A stretch of 64,000 bases of DNA from Otis tarda (Eukaryota > Chordata > Aves > Otidiformes > Otididae), in NCBI GenBank assembly GCA_026413225.1, contig CM048575.1:6662001-6726000 (forward strand), given 5' to 3'. Of the stretch, positions 1 through 23,257 are shown in pieces. Made by a program: the position numbers and the translations under genes. Under the pieces are notes generated by a model. It was given only the letters and a program-made list of their open reading frames with translations, searched no databases and had not been told where the DNA came from. Position 1 is the first letter of the stretch. Every line of letters starts with the position of its first letter.

Positions 1-10189
<10,189 letters not shown>

Positions 10190-13100
10190 TAAACTGGGAG
10201 TGCTTCTTCATGAGCAGTTCTTATAGTTGTTTTGATTTCTTTGATAAGGTTTGAAATGTTTCTCTGCATGCCTGACAGTAATGATTTATCAAGAGTCATT
10301 TTAGACATCCAGAGAAGTTAATTAGAGAATGGAGCAAGAGGAAAGCAGAGCTGATGGGCAGAAGAGCTTCCCTCATTCCAAAAGAGATTGTCTGAGTGGG
10401 AGGATGGATAATGGGTTTCAGTTTACAGCTCTGCCTTTGTAGGGGCATTTGGATAATTCCCTGACTTTCAGTCTGTTCACCAGCTGGACAGGAGTGATGT
10501 TCTCTCACATCTCACTCAACCGTTGGACCTTTAAGGGTGAGGAGTTGTTGAGTAATATAGTTTAGTATGAAGACTCTCCGTGCATTCCGACCTCTCAGAC
10601 TTTCAGGGACCATCTTGGTGTTAATAAGTTAAATGAGGCTGACTTTGAGGGGAAAAAAAAAAGTATTACTGTGGTAGCAAATGTTATGACATAGACATAT
10701 CTGAAGGTGTCATGATCTTGGACCCTAGATCTGAGGCATAGATGAAATCATCTTTGTGACTTGTGACATGACTGCTATTGTCTGGTTTGCAGCTGAAGTC
10801 TGACAGAAATATATTCCAAAAGTAACAGAAACAGGTGGCAGCATCCTGGAAATTAATTTTACTTCAAAACCACTTTAGGACAGATCCTTTGACCTCAGTG
10901 TCTTGTCTAACCCCATTGAGAAATCTGAGTCAAAGAAACACTGGTGAAAATCAGCTCTTTATGTAGATGACTTCAGTTATGCAAATAAATAATTTTCATC
11001 TTGCAACTGTGCTTGAGAGTCATCTTAATTATGGGACCTCATCATTTAACCAGAAGGTAGCATAGTGCTTTGCTTTGGGTATTCTGTAAAGGGTGCCTGT
11101 ATCTGGTATAAAACTGTGCTCCGAAAACTTTGTACGGTGAGTAGTGAATGCTAAGCCTCCTGGCAAATAGCTCTGCTCATCAGCAGTGCCAGATCTTTCC
11201 TGTTGCCCTCTCGATGTCAGTGGGAGGTTTTACTGAAGAAGCAAAATCCATGAATGAAATTAATTCAGAAATAGAGCCATGGTGAAGTAAATTAGTAAAA
11301 CACTGTAGATAAGTTGCAACCAGGTATTGCTCTGAGCTACTCGTAAGCAGGATGATTATAGATAGAAGTAACAGCAAGGGCAACAGCTGACCAGAACAAC
11401 AAAACTCGGAGATACAGCTTGGATGCTGTCCTGATAATGTGGAGCCCTGCATTTTGAGGGAACGTGAGGAGACAAAGTCCTTCTCCTGCATCACGGGTGA
11501 ACTTCATGTGCAACTTGGGTAGGTAAGTGTAAGTTGTGGCATGATACCAGGAGCACAAAGCAACGTGAGAAAGTTTCATCTCTAATGAGGAGATGAGATG
11601 TTCAGAAAATAGTGTTGTTGTAGTACAATGGAGGAAAGTGAAGTAAACGAGGGGGGGAAAGGTATTGGTGAGGCTTTCTAGAGGCTGAAAGCACTTACAG
11701 AGGACTCACACCAATAAATGAGAGATGCACTCTTGCGTGAGGGATGTTTGTGTGCTGCTTCTGGATGTTTCTGGATTAGTGACTTCAAAACCTGGAACTT
11801 GCTCCTCTGTACTGTTTAGTGTCTCACTTCTTTGTTCAGCTGATGTTTTTTCTGTACATCAATCTTGCCTCGTGAAACTCTGTAGCTGTTGCCCAACACT
11901 GGTCTCTTTTTCTCTTTTCTTTCTCCCTTTTTTCTTTTTTTCCTGTGGCTATCAATTTTATTTTTTCTCAGACTGCCTTCCAAATGTACTCAATTCATCA
12001 TCGAAGTGCAGCACTTGAAGATGGATGACCATGCGTCATTCATCAAAGCTCATGCTACCAGGAGGCGGGCAAAAATAAGCTGTAAGCAAGTGTAGAAAGA
12101 GGGGGGAAAGTATGCTTCTGTGGAGAAGGTAACTGTTCAGTGTGTTCAAGGCTGATCCCCAAAACTGTTAAACAGGGACCCTGTCTCTGTTTTTCTGACT
12201 CTTGAGCTTTCATTGAGCATCACTGATTTATTTCAGTAGGTTGTGCCTACTTGACTGGGAGGAGTGAGTGATCTTGAGGCACACTGAGTGGCTTACCTGT
12301 TGATGACATTTCCTTCTGCTTGAGGGATGGACAGTGGTTAGTCTTCTCCATACCCTGCTGTTCTGTGTAAGAAGTCTGTTCTGAAGAGCTTCCTTGGCCC
12401 GATGTGTCAGTGTCGTGTCTATGCGGATTCCTGAGAAGGGGTTAATGAATTGTGTTCATCGTGTGCTGGCAAACACCCTGTTGTCTTGCAATTTAATGTG
12501 GTGTGAAAGTTCCCTAATAGGATAAGAGCAGACTTAATCCAATGAGACGTTTGCTAATAAACTGCTTTACTGTATATTAGGGAATTTGCGTTGTGTGTTT
12601 GTGATGAGTGTGTGAATATTAAATGTGTTTCAGTGTTTTAATATAGACATCCAGGGCTGCTGTCATCTCTCAGTGCTGTGACTTTGCTTTCTTGGCTAAA
12701 ATCAGAGCTTGTTTTAGAGTCCTTGCTCCTTCAGCTTCTCTCAAATAATTTCTTGGTGGTTTTTTTTTTTCCAAGACCATGCACTGGCTTTGAGCAGGGA
12801 CCACTGTAACAGAACCTTTGAAACCTGAAAACAGTGATGGCTGCAGATTTGTCTCACTTGGAAAGCTGTGTTTCCAACAGTTCAGATGAGATTTGTAACT
12901 TCCCTTCCGTGCCTATGTGTCTTCCCTTCTCTTAAGCGGCGTTTGTGCTCGTTACACCAGAGCAAACTCTCCCAAATGCTCATTCTTCAAGTTCCTAACT
13001 ACTCTGAAGTGCCAGTGGGATCCGAGGGATGCATGTGGAGCCCTGATCTGAAAACTGCAGTTACTCAAGAATAGTCTTTCCAGATTCCTCTTGTGCTTTG

Positions 13101-15437
13101 CTGATTGTGTCATTGTTAAGAGGATGCTCCAATCAGGTTGGTCTCCCGATTGGTTTCCTACTGTGCTGGGCTTAGAAGCTCAGCAGAGACCTGACTAAAA
13201 TTTGAATATTTGGAGTTATTTATGGATCTAAGATTGCTATGGGATTTGGGAGGCTCTGCATCTTCTTGTATCTGGCTGTGGTTAGATGACATAACCAGAC
13301 AGTAGTTAACAAGCAAAAAATGTAACAAAGAATGAAAGCCACATGATGTCTTCAAGCTTTTTCATCTACTGCTGCTAATTTGCAGGATGCTTTTAATGTG
13401 AGAATCTTAAATTAGTTGCTAATTTCCTTATTTGAAGTTTCAGGCTTATGCTCAGATCCAGGGAAAATGTATTCATGATGTATCTGGTCACAGTCGTTTC
13501 CGGTACCTGGTTCTGTTTTCCTGAAGTGAGTCGAGTCACTGAATTTACACTCAAGATGGGTCAGTTTAGAAAAACAGATTTATTTTTTCCCTTCCAAAGA
13601 GGTTTAAAACTACTTTGGAAAGCCCAAGGGACAGAATATACAATCTTTTTTGCCAGGTGGGATTGCTCACTTGCATATGTGCTGAACAGTCCTGGGGTAG
13701 CTTTTATGGTCCTAGAACCCATGGGTTTCCGTTCCCGCGTGACGTGGGTGGGTAATTGTGCTGTCTTCTGCTATGCCCTTCCTCTTCCAAGGACGTTTCA
13801 ACGACATGGAATTTATTTGGCTAAGGAAATGTTTGAGCCAGCGTATCAGGACAAACAAGTCTTTGTTATATCCGGAACCTCAGTGGTACGCTTTGCAGTT
13901 CCACAGAAGTTTCTAGGAGGTGTGTATTTACGGAACGGTGAGGAACTGTCACATTCTGATGTCTCTGGAACGTGTAGGGTTAGAGAAAACGTTTGCAAAT
14001 TGTTACTGCAGTAGCTTCAAATAGCTTCATACTTAAATCTGCGCTGCCTTTAGCTCGCTGGCGCTGTGAATGTCTTGTCTTCTGGCCCACATCTCCACAT
14101 TGTGCAGGGTGTGCTCTGTTCAAGTTGCTTTTGCTTTCTAGCGATATTCATCCTCCTTCCCTGACAAACGGCTGAAGAGGGAAGAGGAGGACTGCAGTCA
14201 ATGTGCTGTGTATGCAGTTAAAAACCACGTGCTCTTTGGCTGTATTTAATTGACTGGAAGATTAAGTATTTTGTTTGATCTTAAAATTATGTGATACTAT
14301 TGATAAGAGTTGAATTATCTACTGGGGTGACCTTTTTGCAGCTACAACAGGAATACCTGTATCTTGCCTGTTTCTCGTTGATAACCTTTTAATTACTTTT
14401 TGAACAATTGGACTGAGTGACTTGTACTTAATTACCAATCAGGAGAAGAAAGCTTTTGATCTTAAAAACAATGGAAGGGAACAGGAGAGGAGGAGACGAA
14501 GGGAATGGTAAAGGAGAGAACTCCCCCCACAATGGCGTGTGCTCTCACTTGCAGAGATGCAAACCTGGGTCAAAATAACATCTTGGGGTTCTGGCTTCAC
14601 AGGTGCTGCGTTTGCTGGGGTTCAGTGCTCTTAAAGAAATTCCTGGAGACAGTGTTTGCCATCTGGTAGTACACAGAACTCATAGCAGGGCTCTGTGTTG
14701 AGTCACCTTTGGTCCTGGGACGTATTCCGTTGTAGCTACCTCGTGTCTCCAAGGTGACTACGACTCTTTTTACTGAGGATAAAGATAAATAAAATGGAGC
14801 TAACTCCTTTTGTCATCTTTAGTGAGCTTCCGAATCCTACCTCCCTTTTCCCCTTAGCAGAGTCTTCTGTCACTTCACATTAGTTCTGTGGGGGAAAAAA
14901 CCCCAACAAATTCCACTTAAATCTAAGCTCTCTGCTTTGTAGAATAAAATACACGTTTGTATTTTTAAACTGTTTGAACTGCTCCAGTGGCATTAGGGCC
15001 TTTTGCCAGTGGCCCTGTCACTTTGTTCTGAGGAAGCAGTGAATATTTAAACTTCATCTGTGAGACAGCTGGTGGAACTAGCTCTGAAAGTCCAGGAGAG
15101 CTGATGGAGTTAATGCGACTGCGTCTTGGTTTGGAGAGGTTGCAGTCAGTTTTTCTGGATTTATTAGGAGCGCGTGCATCAGGATGAGTGGTAAAAGCTG
15201 ATTAAACTGGGGTGGGAGCTTTTTCCCTGCTGCCATGCTGAGCACAGCAGGCTTAGGAGGAGGCCCGACAGACCTCTTGGCAGCCTGCGGAGCAGCTGGA
15301 GAGGTAAGGTGACGGAGGAACTTTGGTCCTGGTTTAAGGATCTGCGCTCTTGTGACATTGCTTGTCCTGTACAAATGCAGCGTGGCCTGCCATAGCATTG
15401 TGCCCTGTACCGAATCTGGTAAAATAGGGGCTTGTTG

Positions 15438-15481
15438 AAAATTGGAACCTTTTATTCATGGCCACTGACTAAAATACTGAT
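15438..15481 (+). repeat. Dispersed 44-bp repeat, copy 1
   Basis: This segment begins AAATTGGAACCTTTTATTCA and recurs in the same orientation at 16853-16896, about 1.4 kb downstream. By eye roughly 36 of 44 positions agree, and the first 20 are identical. It may be the end of an unrecognised interspersed repeat or an old local duplication. The flanks do not look similar. Confidence 0.6.
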
Positions 15482-15598
15482 TGGGGAAGGACCTTCCTGC
15501 CTGGTGCTGGTTCTGCATTTGCTGTTGCACTGCAGCATTTCTTCCAGGTATGGCTTTCCTGCTGTGTTTAGTACAGGGGGCTGTTTGCTCTTGGGCCT

Positions 15599-15644
15599 TA
15601 AATACTCAAATAATATTTTGTTAAATACTCAAATAATATTTTGT
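15599..15644 (+). repeat. 23-bp tandem duplication (two copies)
   Basis: Two identical 23-bp units lie head to tail. Each starts TAAATACTCAAATAATATTT. A shorter echo follows, in which GTTTTCAG occurs twice within 20 bases. Perfect identity suggests a recent duplication by slippage, possibly polymorphic in length. Confidence 0.9.
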
Positions 15645-16329
15645 TTTCAGAATTGTTTTTGTTTTCAGTCTGAAGTGCTGGTTAACCATGTTTACAGATA
15701 AAATCTACTAGCAAAGCTTGACAATGACTATTGCTTTGTATTAAGGTATGGTAGGTGTATTAAGTGTAGAGAGATGTTCAGTAGTTGGAGAACATCTAAT
15801 GGATTTTAATTAAGACTCTACTCTGAAACAGTCTGCTTTTCATGGATCTGCGAGCGCTGAATGCCATTAGTAACTGAGGTAGGCTTTAAAGGGTTAGGCT
15901 TAAGTAGTGTGTGGAAATTCTGGGGAGGATCATGGTGTCCTTAGCCTTCCACCAGCGCAGTGCCCATGTGTACGCTGTTCCAGGTCAATGACATCTGCGT
16001 GGTGAGAGATCTGACACCTTTCCTGGGGTTGCTCCTTTTCCTTAGCAAAGATGGCTCATGGTAAAGGTAATGGCTGCTCGTGCTCTACTAATAAATCTGT
16101 ATGGAGAACATTTACCATCTTTCCATGCATGTATGTATGTGGTATTTAAAATGATAGTTGCAGATGTTTTTAGTCATCTTGAAGTTGTTTTAAACAGAGC
16201 TGCTTTTATTCTTTTAGCAAGAGCAGCAGTTTACAAAACCAGTGGATGAGCTTTTGGGGTCAGAGCAAGCGAGATGAGTGTTTTTTTTAGTAGCGGGTGA
16301 ACAGAAATTGAATTAACCCCTAGCCCTTG

Positions 16330-16470
16330 CATGGTGCTTCTCATTTTTAGATTACAGAGTACTTTGAGAAGGAACAGGCCTACTGTGTTGTCGTAGAGGA
16401 AGGGAGAAAGCAGCCCAGGGAAGTTCAGTGAGCTGCCCCAGTGTGGTGAGTTCCTAGCTGCTGGCTATTA
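16330..16470 (+). repeat. Possible MIR-like SINE remnant
   Basis: The order of short motifs resembles the core and tail of ancient amniote MIR elements: an AGTACTTTGAGAAG stretch, then GGAAGTTCAGTGAGCTGCCC, then CTAGCTGCTGG. In MIR the equivalents are CACTTTACA, AGGTTAAGTGACTTGCCC and CTAGTAAGTGG. Similarity is low and was judged by eye, so the boundaries are approximate. It could be unique DNA with chance resemblance. Confidence 0.35.
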
Positions 16471-16852
16471 GTTATGGAACTCTGCTCAGCTGCTGTGTTA
16501 CTGCAGAACTGTATGGTGAGAAGGTGACTACAGTCTGATACTCTTTGTGTAAGAGACCTTTCTTACAGGTTCTTGACTTTGTAGAGAATCAGGTCTTCAA
16601 AAATAATTTCATTTCTAATCAATTGGTATTGACATCAGTTAGCATCAAGATGGCCACTGTCTTCACTGGTGATTAGTGTCAGTCTCCCTTGAGGAGGATG
16701 CTGTGAGCAGCGCAGCGAGGCGATGGACGGGCAGAGGTGGTGATGGAAGCAGCGCTGGCAGAGGACCGAGGTGCGCGAGTGGTCCCTCACGAGAGCAATG
16801 TGTCTTAGTCCTGTTCTGAGCCCAGCAGCTGCTCCGCTCAGTGGCATTAGGC

Positions 16853-16896
16853 AAATTGGAACCTTTTATTCACGTACACCGAATAAAATACTAAAT
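16853..16896 (+). repeat. Dispersed 44-bp repeat, copy 2
   Basis: This is the second copy of the segment at 15438-15481, in the same orientation and diverged in the middle ten bases and at the end. A CpG-rich patch (about 16700-16850) lies directly upstream of this copy but not of the first, so the repeat unit probably starts at or near AAATTGG. Confidence 0.6.
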
Positions 16897-19800
16897 CTCA
16901 CTTCGCATCTGTAAAATGACGTGATGTTTTATTTCAGTAATTTAAACTTGCAAAATGCTTGAAAGCCCCAGTTGGAGATACTGTATGCTGGGGTGGGAAA
17001 AGAGAATTAAAGTACAAAACAAGGTTCAGATGTGCCTTTTAATCCATTTTCCTGAAGGGAGAAGTGGTGTATGCACCTTCAAGTTGTCTTTTTGAATGCA
17101 GTGAATCTTTAGGTCGAAGTTTTTGTATCTGTAAGGTCTGACCTTGAGAGTTTCTTAGGCAAAGTGCATCTGTAGGCAGTGTGTATTTCTCTTTTATCAA
17201 AATTAATGAAAGTCTACAGGAGATGATACAATCTCACTAGATCGTTGGAGATACAATGGAATTGTGGAGTGCTATTACTTGCAGTCTCAAATGGAAAATT
17301 GACAAATCCTCGGTGCCCATTGACTCTAATTCATTATGCTCCCGTTGGGCGGCGGAGGGTGGCCTGGCTCCTTTTAGCCTGCTTGGAATTGGATTTTGGT
17401 GTGCTGCAAGAGCAACTGCTGACATCTGGCCCTTTTTCTTAATAAAGAATGTAATTGTCTGGTTGTGATTTCCAGGCTCTTTGGGAAACGTAAAGGCCTC
17501 TGCTGTCTGAAGATGCAGTATTTGTCCTTACATTTTGAGTGATTTTTATAATATTTAGGCTTACAGCTGATTAGAGCTGCTATAGTGGAATAAAAAGTTT
17601 AGGAAGGAGATAAATATTTTCATTTGAACCTTTCGGTAGCTTACGTTGTCACTGGTCTGTGTGTAAATTGCAGTGCGAAATGCTGCTGTTCTAGAGTTTT
17701 TATATAATAATTTTTTAGCTATTGGAATTGGGACATTTAACTGTGTGGGAGCATGGTAAGACATCCCCTCGCTTAAGCTGGTCCCAGTTTGTGTGTGTGG
17801 CAAACGAGGAGGGTGGGTGCAGGAAGAAGTGACAGCAGCAGGGAAGCAGTGGCTCGGTGCTGCTGCTGGGTTTGCACCCAGAGCTCTTCACCTCTGGTGC
17901 GTCGTGCTGTACCGGGCTCTCCTGCTGAACATCAGGTCGCGACGTTTTAGTCCTGTTCCTGCTCAGTATTCGGCATTCGTGCAAGGTGCAAGTGAATAGA
18001 GAATTAGATATGACGTGAATCAATATTACAGTCTTTTTGGATAAATCTTCATCAGCAGGAGCAATGGGATTTGTTTCAAGGTTTTCATCATATAAGGCTT
18101 CTTCTAAAAATCAAATTTCTTACTTGCGGACTGTTTTGACTGCACTCGCTGTGGAGGATGGCTTGCATTGTTTGAGTTCCATTTGTATGCTGCTTTTTAA
18201 CTTGGCTCTACAGAAAGTGACATTCTACTGTTTCCTTCTCTGTTGCAAATAAATTTTATTTTATGATGTGTTATAAATTAAAATCTTAAGGAATTAGCGT
18301 AGGCATATCTGTATACCTGCTTGTCATAAATCTAATGCTTGGTGCCTTTCACCAGGCGATCTCCGTGTGCTCTCCTTGAGGCTCCGAAGCATCCCAGAAA
18401 GGCTTGTGGGCGGTCAGGATTGCGTGTGGCGGGGACTGGAGTGCGGAAGGAGCTCGGGGTTCAGGGGATTGCCTGAAATCTTTTAGCAGGCTAGTGGCAT
18501 GCTGGAGAGCGTGGCCGTGGAGTCGTGACTTCCAGCACTGTGGTTTCAAAAGCCACCTCCCAGCTGAACAGGCTCGAATGAGTTAGTGATATTTCTGCGC
18601 TGAATGTTGCTGGCCTAAGAACTTCTGTATTTACTCTACCTTTCCTACATTTAAAGGTCTTTTGAACATTTTCCTCTGTTTAAATATAAAATCATTTAGG
18701 CTGTAGGACGCTTTTTGCACAGCATGCAGCAGAAGAGTTAATGTTTAACGGGCTGGTGTGAATGTTGGGGTATTCCCAGCACCTCCAGTATGGCAGTGCT
18801 TTCTTGTTGTGCACCAGTTGTGTTGTGTTTAGCAATAAGCCTTGTGTGATTTACAGGGAGTTTGAGAACTCATTTTTCCCATTTACTAGATTTTACAACC
18901 CTGATTTTTTTTTTTTTAAGAAAGCCAGAAATAACCTAAAACTGCCAAATTTTGAATTGACACTGCTGAGCCTGACTTGGTTTATATCCAAACTTGTCTT
19001 TGTTTACTTAGAATATCAGCTCAGATTTGCCAAGAGGTTACTGAAATTTGCTGAACCTTTCTGTGAAGTTGTGGGCTTTTTTCAGTTTGTAATAACGAGA
19101 TGGAGAACACAGATGCCGAAGTTCGTCAGAGATCTGCTTGCATCTCACTGCTACCCAAGAGAAGGCAGGAAAACTGAGCATGGAAGGGACATGGTAATAA
19201 AATAAATCCAAGTCCATGGTCATCCTATTCTATGGTATTGTATGGACAATTAAATTTATTGAGACTTGATGCTTAGCACCTGTTCCCAGCTTGAGCCATG
19301 AAGGCCTCATATATTTGGGATGGCTCTGCTGGCTTTAGGCTCTATAAATAACACTTTTCTAGCGGGAATTGACCCAAAGCCCATTTCAAATGAGCAAGGA
19401 AACCCATCCAGGCTGGAATTTGAGCCCTGTGGCTGTCCCTAGTTAACTAACTGTGTTAATTAACAAAGCCTCTTGGTGTTGGAGGTGAACGGAGGACTCT
19501 TGTGGCTTGATGGATCCTACTTGGCTTGGAGGAGGGAAGAAAGTGCAGTTGATTCCTGAGGTGTGCCAGCACACGGGTTGGGTTGTGTGGTGTTAGATGG
19601 TGAACTGTTAGCAAAGGTTAACTTTCTGAGCAAAATGTGGGTGTAGTAAATGTCGTTGTGAGCCGGTTTAACGGGCGGAGGAAGCTCTTTTTCCCTAATG
19701 CTTGTTACTGTCTTGGTACGAAAAGTATGTAGTAGTGCATGTCAGAGCCAACAGATTATATTATTTTAAGAGCAACTTAATTATCAGCCAGCTGAGCAGA

Positions 19801-22800
19801 GGGGATGGTTGGAAGGTTGTATGGAATAAAAGGGAACATGTGGTGTTGGTTGGCAGCGAAGCAGCTTGGAGTTGCTTGGTGAAGTATGAGTGGAGAATGT
19901 ACAAGGAGCTACTGCTGCGTGCGACGTGCCTCTGAAGAGGTTTGTTCAGGACCTGTTTGTAGCTTGACTCAAAAGCAGCTTGGTTTTGGCCACAAATCGT
20001 TCCAACAAGTAGAATAAATCCGAATATGAACTGATACTGTTTTTCTTATGTCATTAGTGTCCTTTTAAGCTGGCTGAGATTTTTTTGCTTTGGTCCAGAG
20101 TGTCATTTCAGCCTTACAGGGATCAAAATTAAAGGGCAGCTGTCGAAGTGACACCAGTGAGTTCTGCCTTGCAGACAGAACTGACTTTTAAGTATCTGCA
20201 GCATGCACGAGCTGGAAGTGTTCTCAGATTATGCTCTGCTTGTTTTATCGATGATTAATGAGAACACTTATGGTACCAGTTATTCTGTCAATATGATTTT
20301 TTTTTTTTTTAAAAGCTAACATCTCCTTGTAATTGCTTGTTTCTTTAATAAATAAGAGAGGGAGAAAAACCTGACAGAACCACTGAGGGAAAAAATTCTG
20401 AACCAGACAAGCCTGAGGAAATGCTAACAGAGTTAGCTGTCTCCTCAGGTGTGTCTTTCACCCACGCTTACTGAAAGTGGGGAAAGAGATCAGCAGAGTT
20501 CTCCCCACTGAAAACAGAAGGGATGGGATGTGTGAAGGAGGCTGAGGCAGCAGCCCGTGGTACAGCTGCAGGGGAAGAGCTGGGCAGAGAAGTGCTGGGT
20601 GACTGGGAGTGGGAGGAGGCTGTAGGAGCTGTGGTGGCGGTGGAGCAGGTCACTGCCAGAAGAGCGGAGTGGTGGCGTGGAGGATGCCCTCCTGGAGATG
20701 AGACTGGCCCTGGGTCTTGCAGACAGTGATATGTGAGAAACAAAGATCTGTCAGCTTCAGTTGTGCAGCGCGTGCTGGAGTCCTTGTGCCTAGGGCACCT
20801 ATGTGTTGCTTTTTCGCCAGCTTTGTAAAGTGATATTTGAAATGCACGGTAGTTCTCTGGGGATTTGGCCCATGATTTAGAGGTGTTAACCCCTTTCAGG
20901 ATGAAAGGTGATTTCTAAAACTAAGATATTAAGAATGGCAAGTTGTTCCCCCCCCAGACTATTTACCAGCAGCTGCGTCTGTAAAGAAAAAACCTACTAC
21001 TTGGAATGGGATCTGAGATGGGGTGGATTGCTGTAGATAAATTCCATGATCTCGGCGCTTGTTTTTATTCTTGATGTAAGTTCCGTGAAGCAGCCTTGAG
21101 GAGGACATCTGAGTGACCACTGACTGCATATGGCTGTGTTTCCAGTTTCCCCAAAGAAGATGAAAGGTTCTCCCTGCAGCAGCTGGGGTACAATGCTTAC
21201 AATCTTTTCATCAAGACTGAGAAAGTTGCAAATGTTAACATCACTTATCTAGTACCCATTTTTCAGAGAAAAATTGAACACGCAGCCTTTCGCTGCAGCC
21301 AGTGAGTTTCCTCATTTCTATGTGCAGGGGAGCCAACTGTCTAGTAAGGCACATAAACCTGACTCAAAGTCAACGGGAAGTTATTGGGCTCTTTCTGTTG
21401 GCCCCAGTTGATAATGGGTTAGTCAAATACTTCATGAATGCACCTTTCAAATGCCTTCTGGTTGACTGCTGCCTTGTTCCCTGGCACTCGGTGTGGAAGA
21501 GGACTCAGCTGCTCGTTCCAGACTCTTTTCCAAGGGCAGCTCTCCCTGAACTGTTGTTTTCTCAACACGGTGCCCGACACCTGGCTTAGTCTGAATATTG
21601 TCCTGGGATAGTGCAGGGCTGCCAGCCTCGCACCTACAGAACCATGTCAGTTAAACTATATAGTGTAGAGAGCGGTTCATTGATGGGAAATTTTCTTTAA
21701 TAGGTGTCTTTAAATTGCATGCAGGAAAAAAATCACCGAAGTATGGTGTAGTGTAATTTAATGCTGGGTTAAACGATGCAATCCAATGCGTTTTCATTAG
21801 GTGTTCTGAGACACTTCTCCATCATTTATGCTTTAAAGGCTGTTGGATTGCCAGCTGCGATAACTATTTTGATTGCAGCCTGAGCTGATGGTGGGCATCC
21901 TACCAGAAAAATAATGTGCTCTGTTTTAATTATGGCACCTGCACTCCAAAACGGGAGCCTGCGTCGCAGTACGTCGTACGGTTGTACTTGATACAGCGGA
22001 ATATGCAACAGATGGAGGTGAGAGCATTTGCAAAGGGACTGAGGTGTGGACTGTCCTGTCCTTTTCTAGGGCAAAAGAAGTGTTCAGTTGTGAGCTGAAC
22101 CTGCTGAGCCGGTCAGTGGGTCTTTGTTTGGTGCTCAGCCCCTTTCACAGACAGATGGGACAATTTCCCACCTGGGAGGGACTTTGTGGTTTTAGGGAAG
22201 ATGGTGATGTGTCGCAGAGCCTGGACAGCTGGGTTCCTTGGGGAGTGGAGAGCAAAACACCGAGACCCCAGTGATGGTCCAGGCCTTGAGCCTCGGCAGC
22301 TGCTGGTGTGCTGAGGGGGCTAGTGTGTGTGGAACTGCTGAGAACCTGTCAAGAGGTGGTGGGTACAACAGCAGCTGTTTTTTACTGACATCAGTTTGAG
22401 CAAAGCTATTCCATGAAGCGGGTTTTGCTGTTCTGCTGCGAGTGGGGAGTCGTGCACCAGATGTATTTGCAAAGTCTGTGGCAAACCTGGGGCAAGGAAA
22501 GAAGAAGGATGCAGATAGAGTAGAGGATTTCTGTGTTGATTTGTTTTGGTATATTGATTTTTGCCGTGCTGTGAAGCAAGGGCAAGCTTATGAAGTGGTA
22601 TTTCTGGCACTGGTTGAGTTTGGTTCCTCGCAGTAGGAGCAGAATTAAGCCAATGAAAAACACATTGAAAATCTCCCACAATCAGTGTTGGCTCCAAGCA
22701 ACTTAAGGGGATAATTACTCAATAATCCATTTGGCCAGAGGTACAGAAGAAATGGAAGATGATTATTTCTGCTGTTATTACCACCCTCACCTTCTTGTTG

Positions 22801-23229
22801 TGGCGCTTAATAAAACCAAGGAACAGAGCTTGCTGCTTTTCTTTCTCATTAGCGTATATATTTTTTTTATTGCTACACTAAATAACACTGATGTCAGAAT
22901 TCCTGTTTCATGCATGAGGCCGTTGGGGAATGATTTCATATTCCATTTGCCATCACGTTGATCCCCGTGCTTTAAATTTGCCTGGGCTGCAGATTTAGGG
23001 AGGAAGGCGTAAGGACAGCTTCCCAGCCAGGTCACAGCAAGGCCGGGCCTCCTGCCACGCCTGGCTGTTCCTGGGTCTCTGCAGGAGGAGTGCTGAGGTT
23101 TACAGGGGTGATTTGGGCATAAGCCTTGTTAAATCATTGTCTCTTCAAGGGGGTATTGCCTGTGCTCTTGCTTGGAGAAGACAGGGTGTTGTGGTTTTGT
23201 TTAGTGAGGGGGGGGCCTAAGGCCTAAGG

Positions 23230-23257
23230 TAGTTCAGTCCCGATCGGGGCTGAACTA
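23230..23257. repeat. 28-bp near-perfect palindrome
   Basis: The arms TAGTTCAGTCCCGA and TCGGGGCTGAACTA are reverse complements except for one position, with no spacer. A direct repeat of GGCCTAA lies immediately upstream (23212-23229), after a run of eight or more G. I can assign no function. It could form a cruciform, or a hairpin in RNA. Confidence 0.9.

Noticed and set aside
13448-14014. 188-codon open frame on the plus strand, the longest in the window
   Set aside because: No domain, signal peptide or family resemblance. The expected number of frames this long by chance in 64 kb read six ways is of order one. It is kept only as intron sequence.
18762-19205. 147-codon frame with hydrophobic stretches that suggest membrane segments
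   Set aside because: The Phe and Leu runs come from T-rich DNA, including a poly-T run. There is no conserved pattern.
19195-19250. ATTCTATGG-type sequence that recalls a CR1 tail
   Set aside because: The preceding conserved CR1 block (GGTCCCTTCCAACCC) is missing, so the tail-like words alone are not enough.
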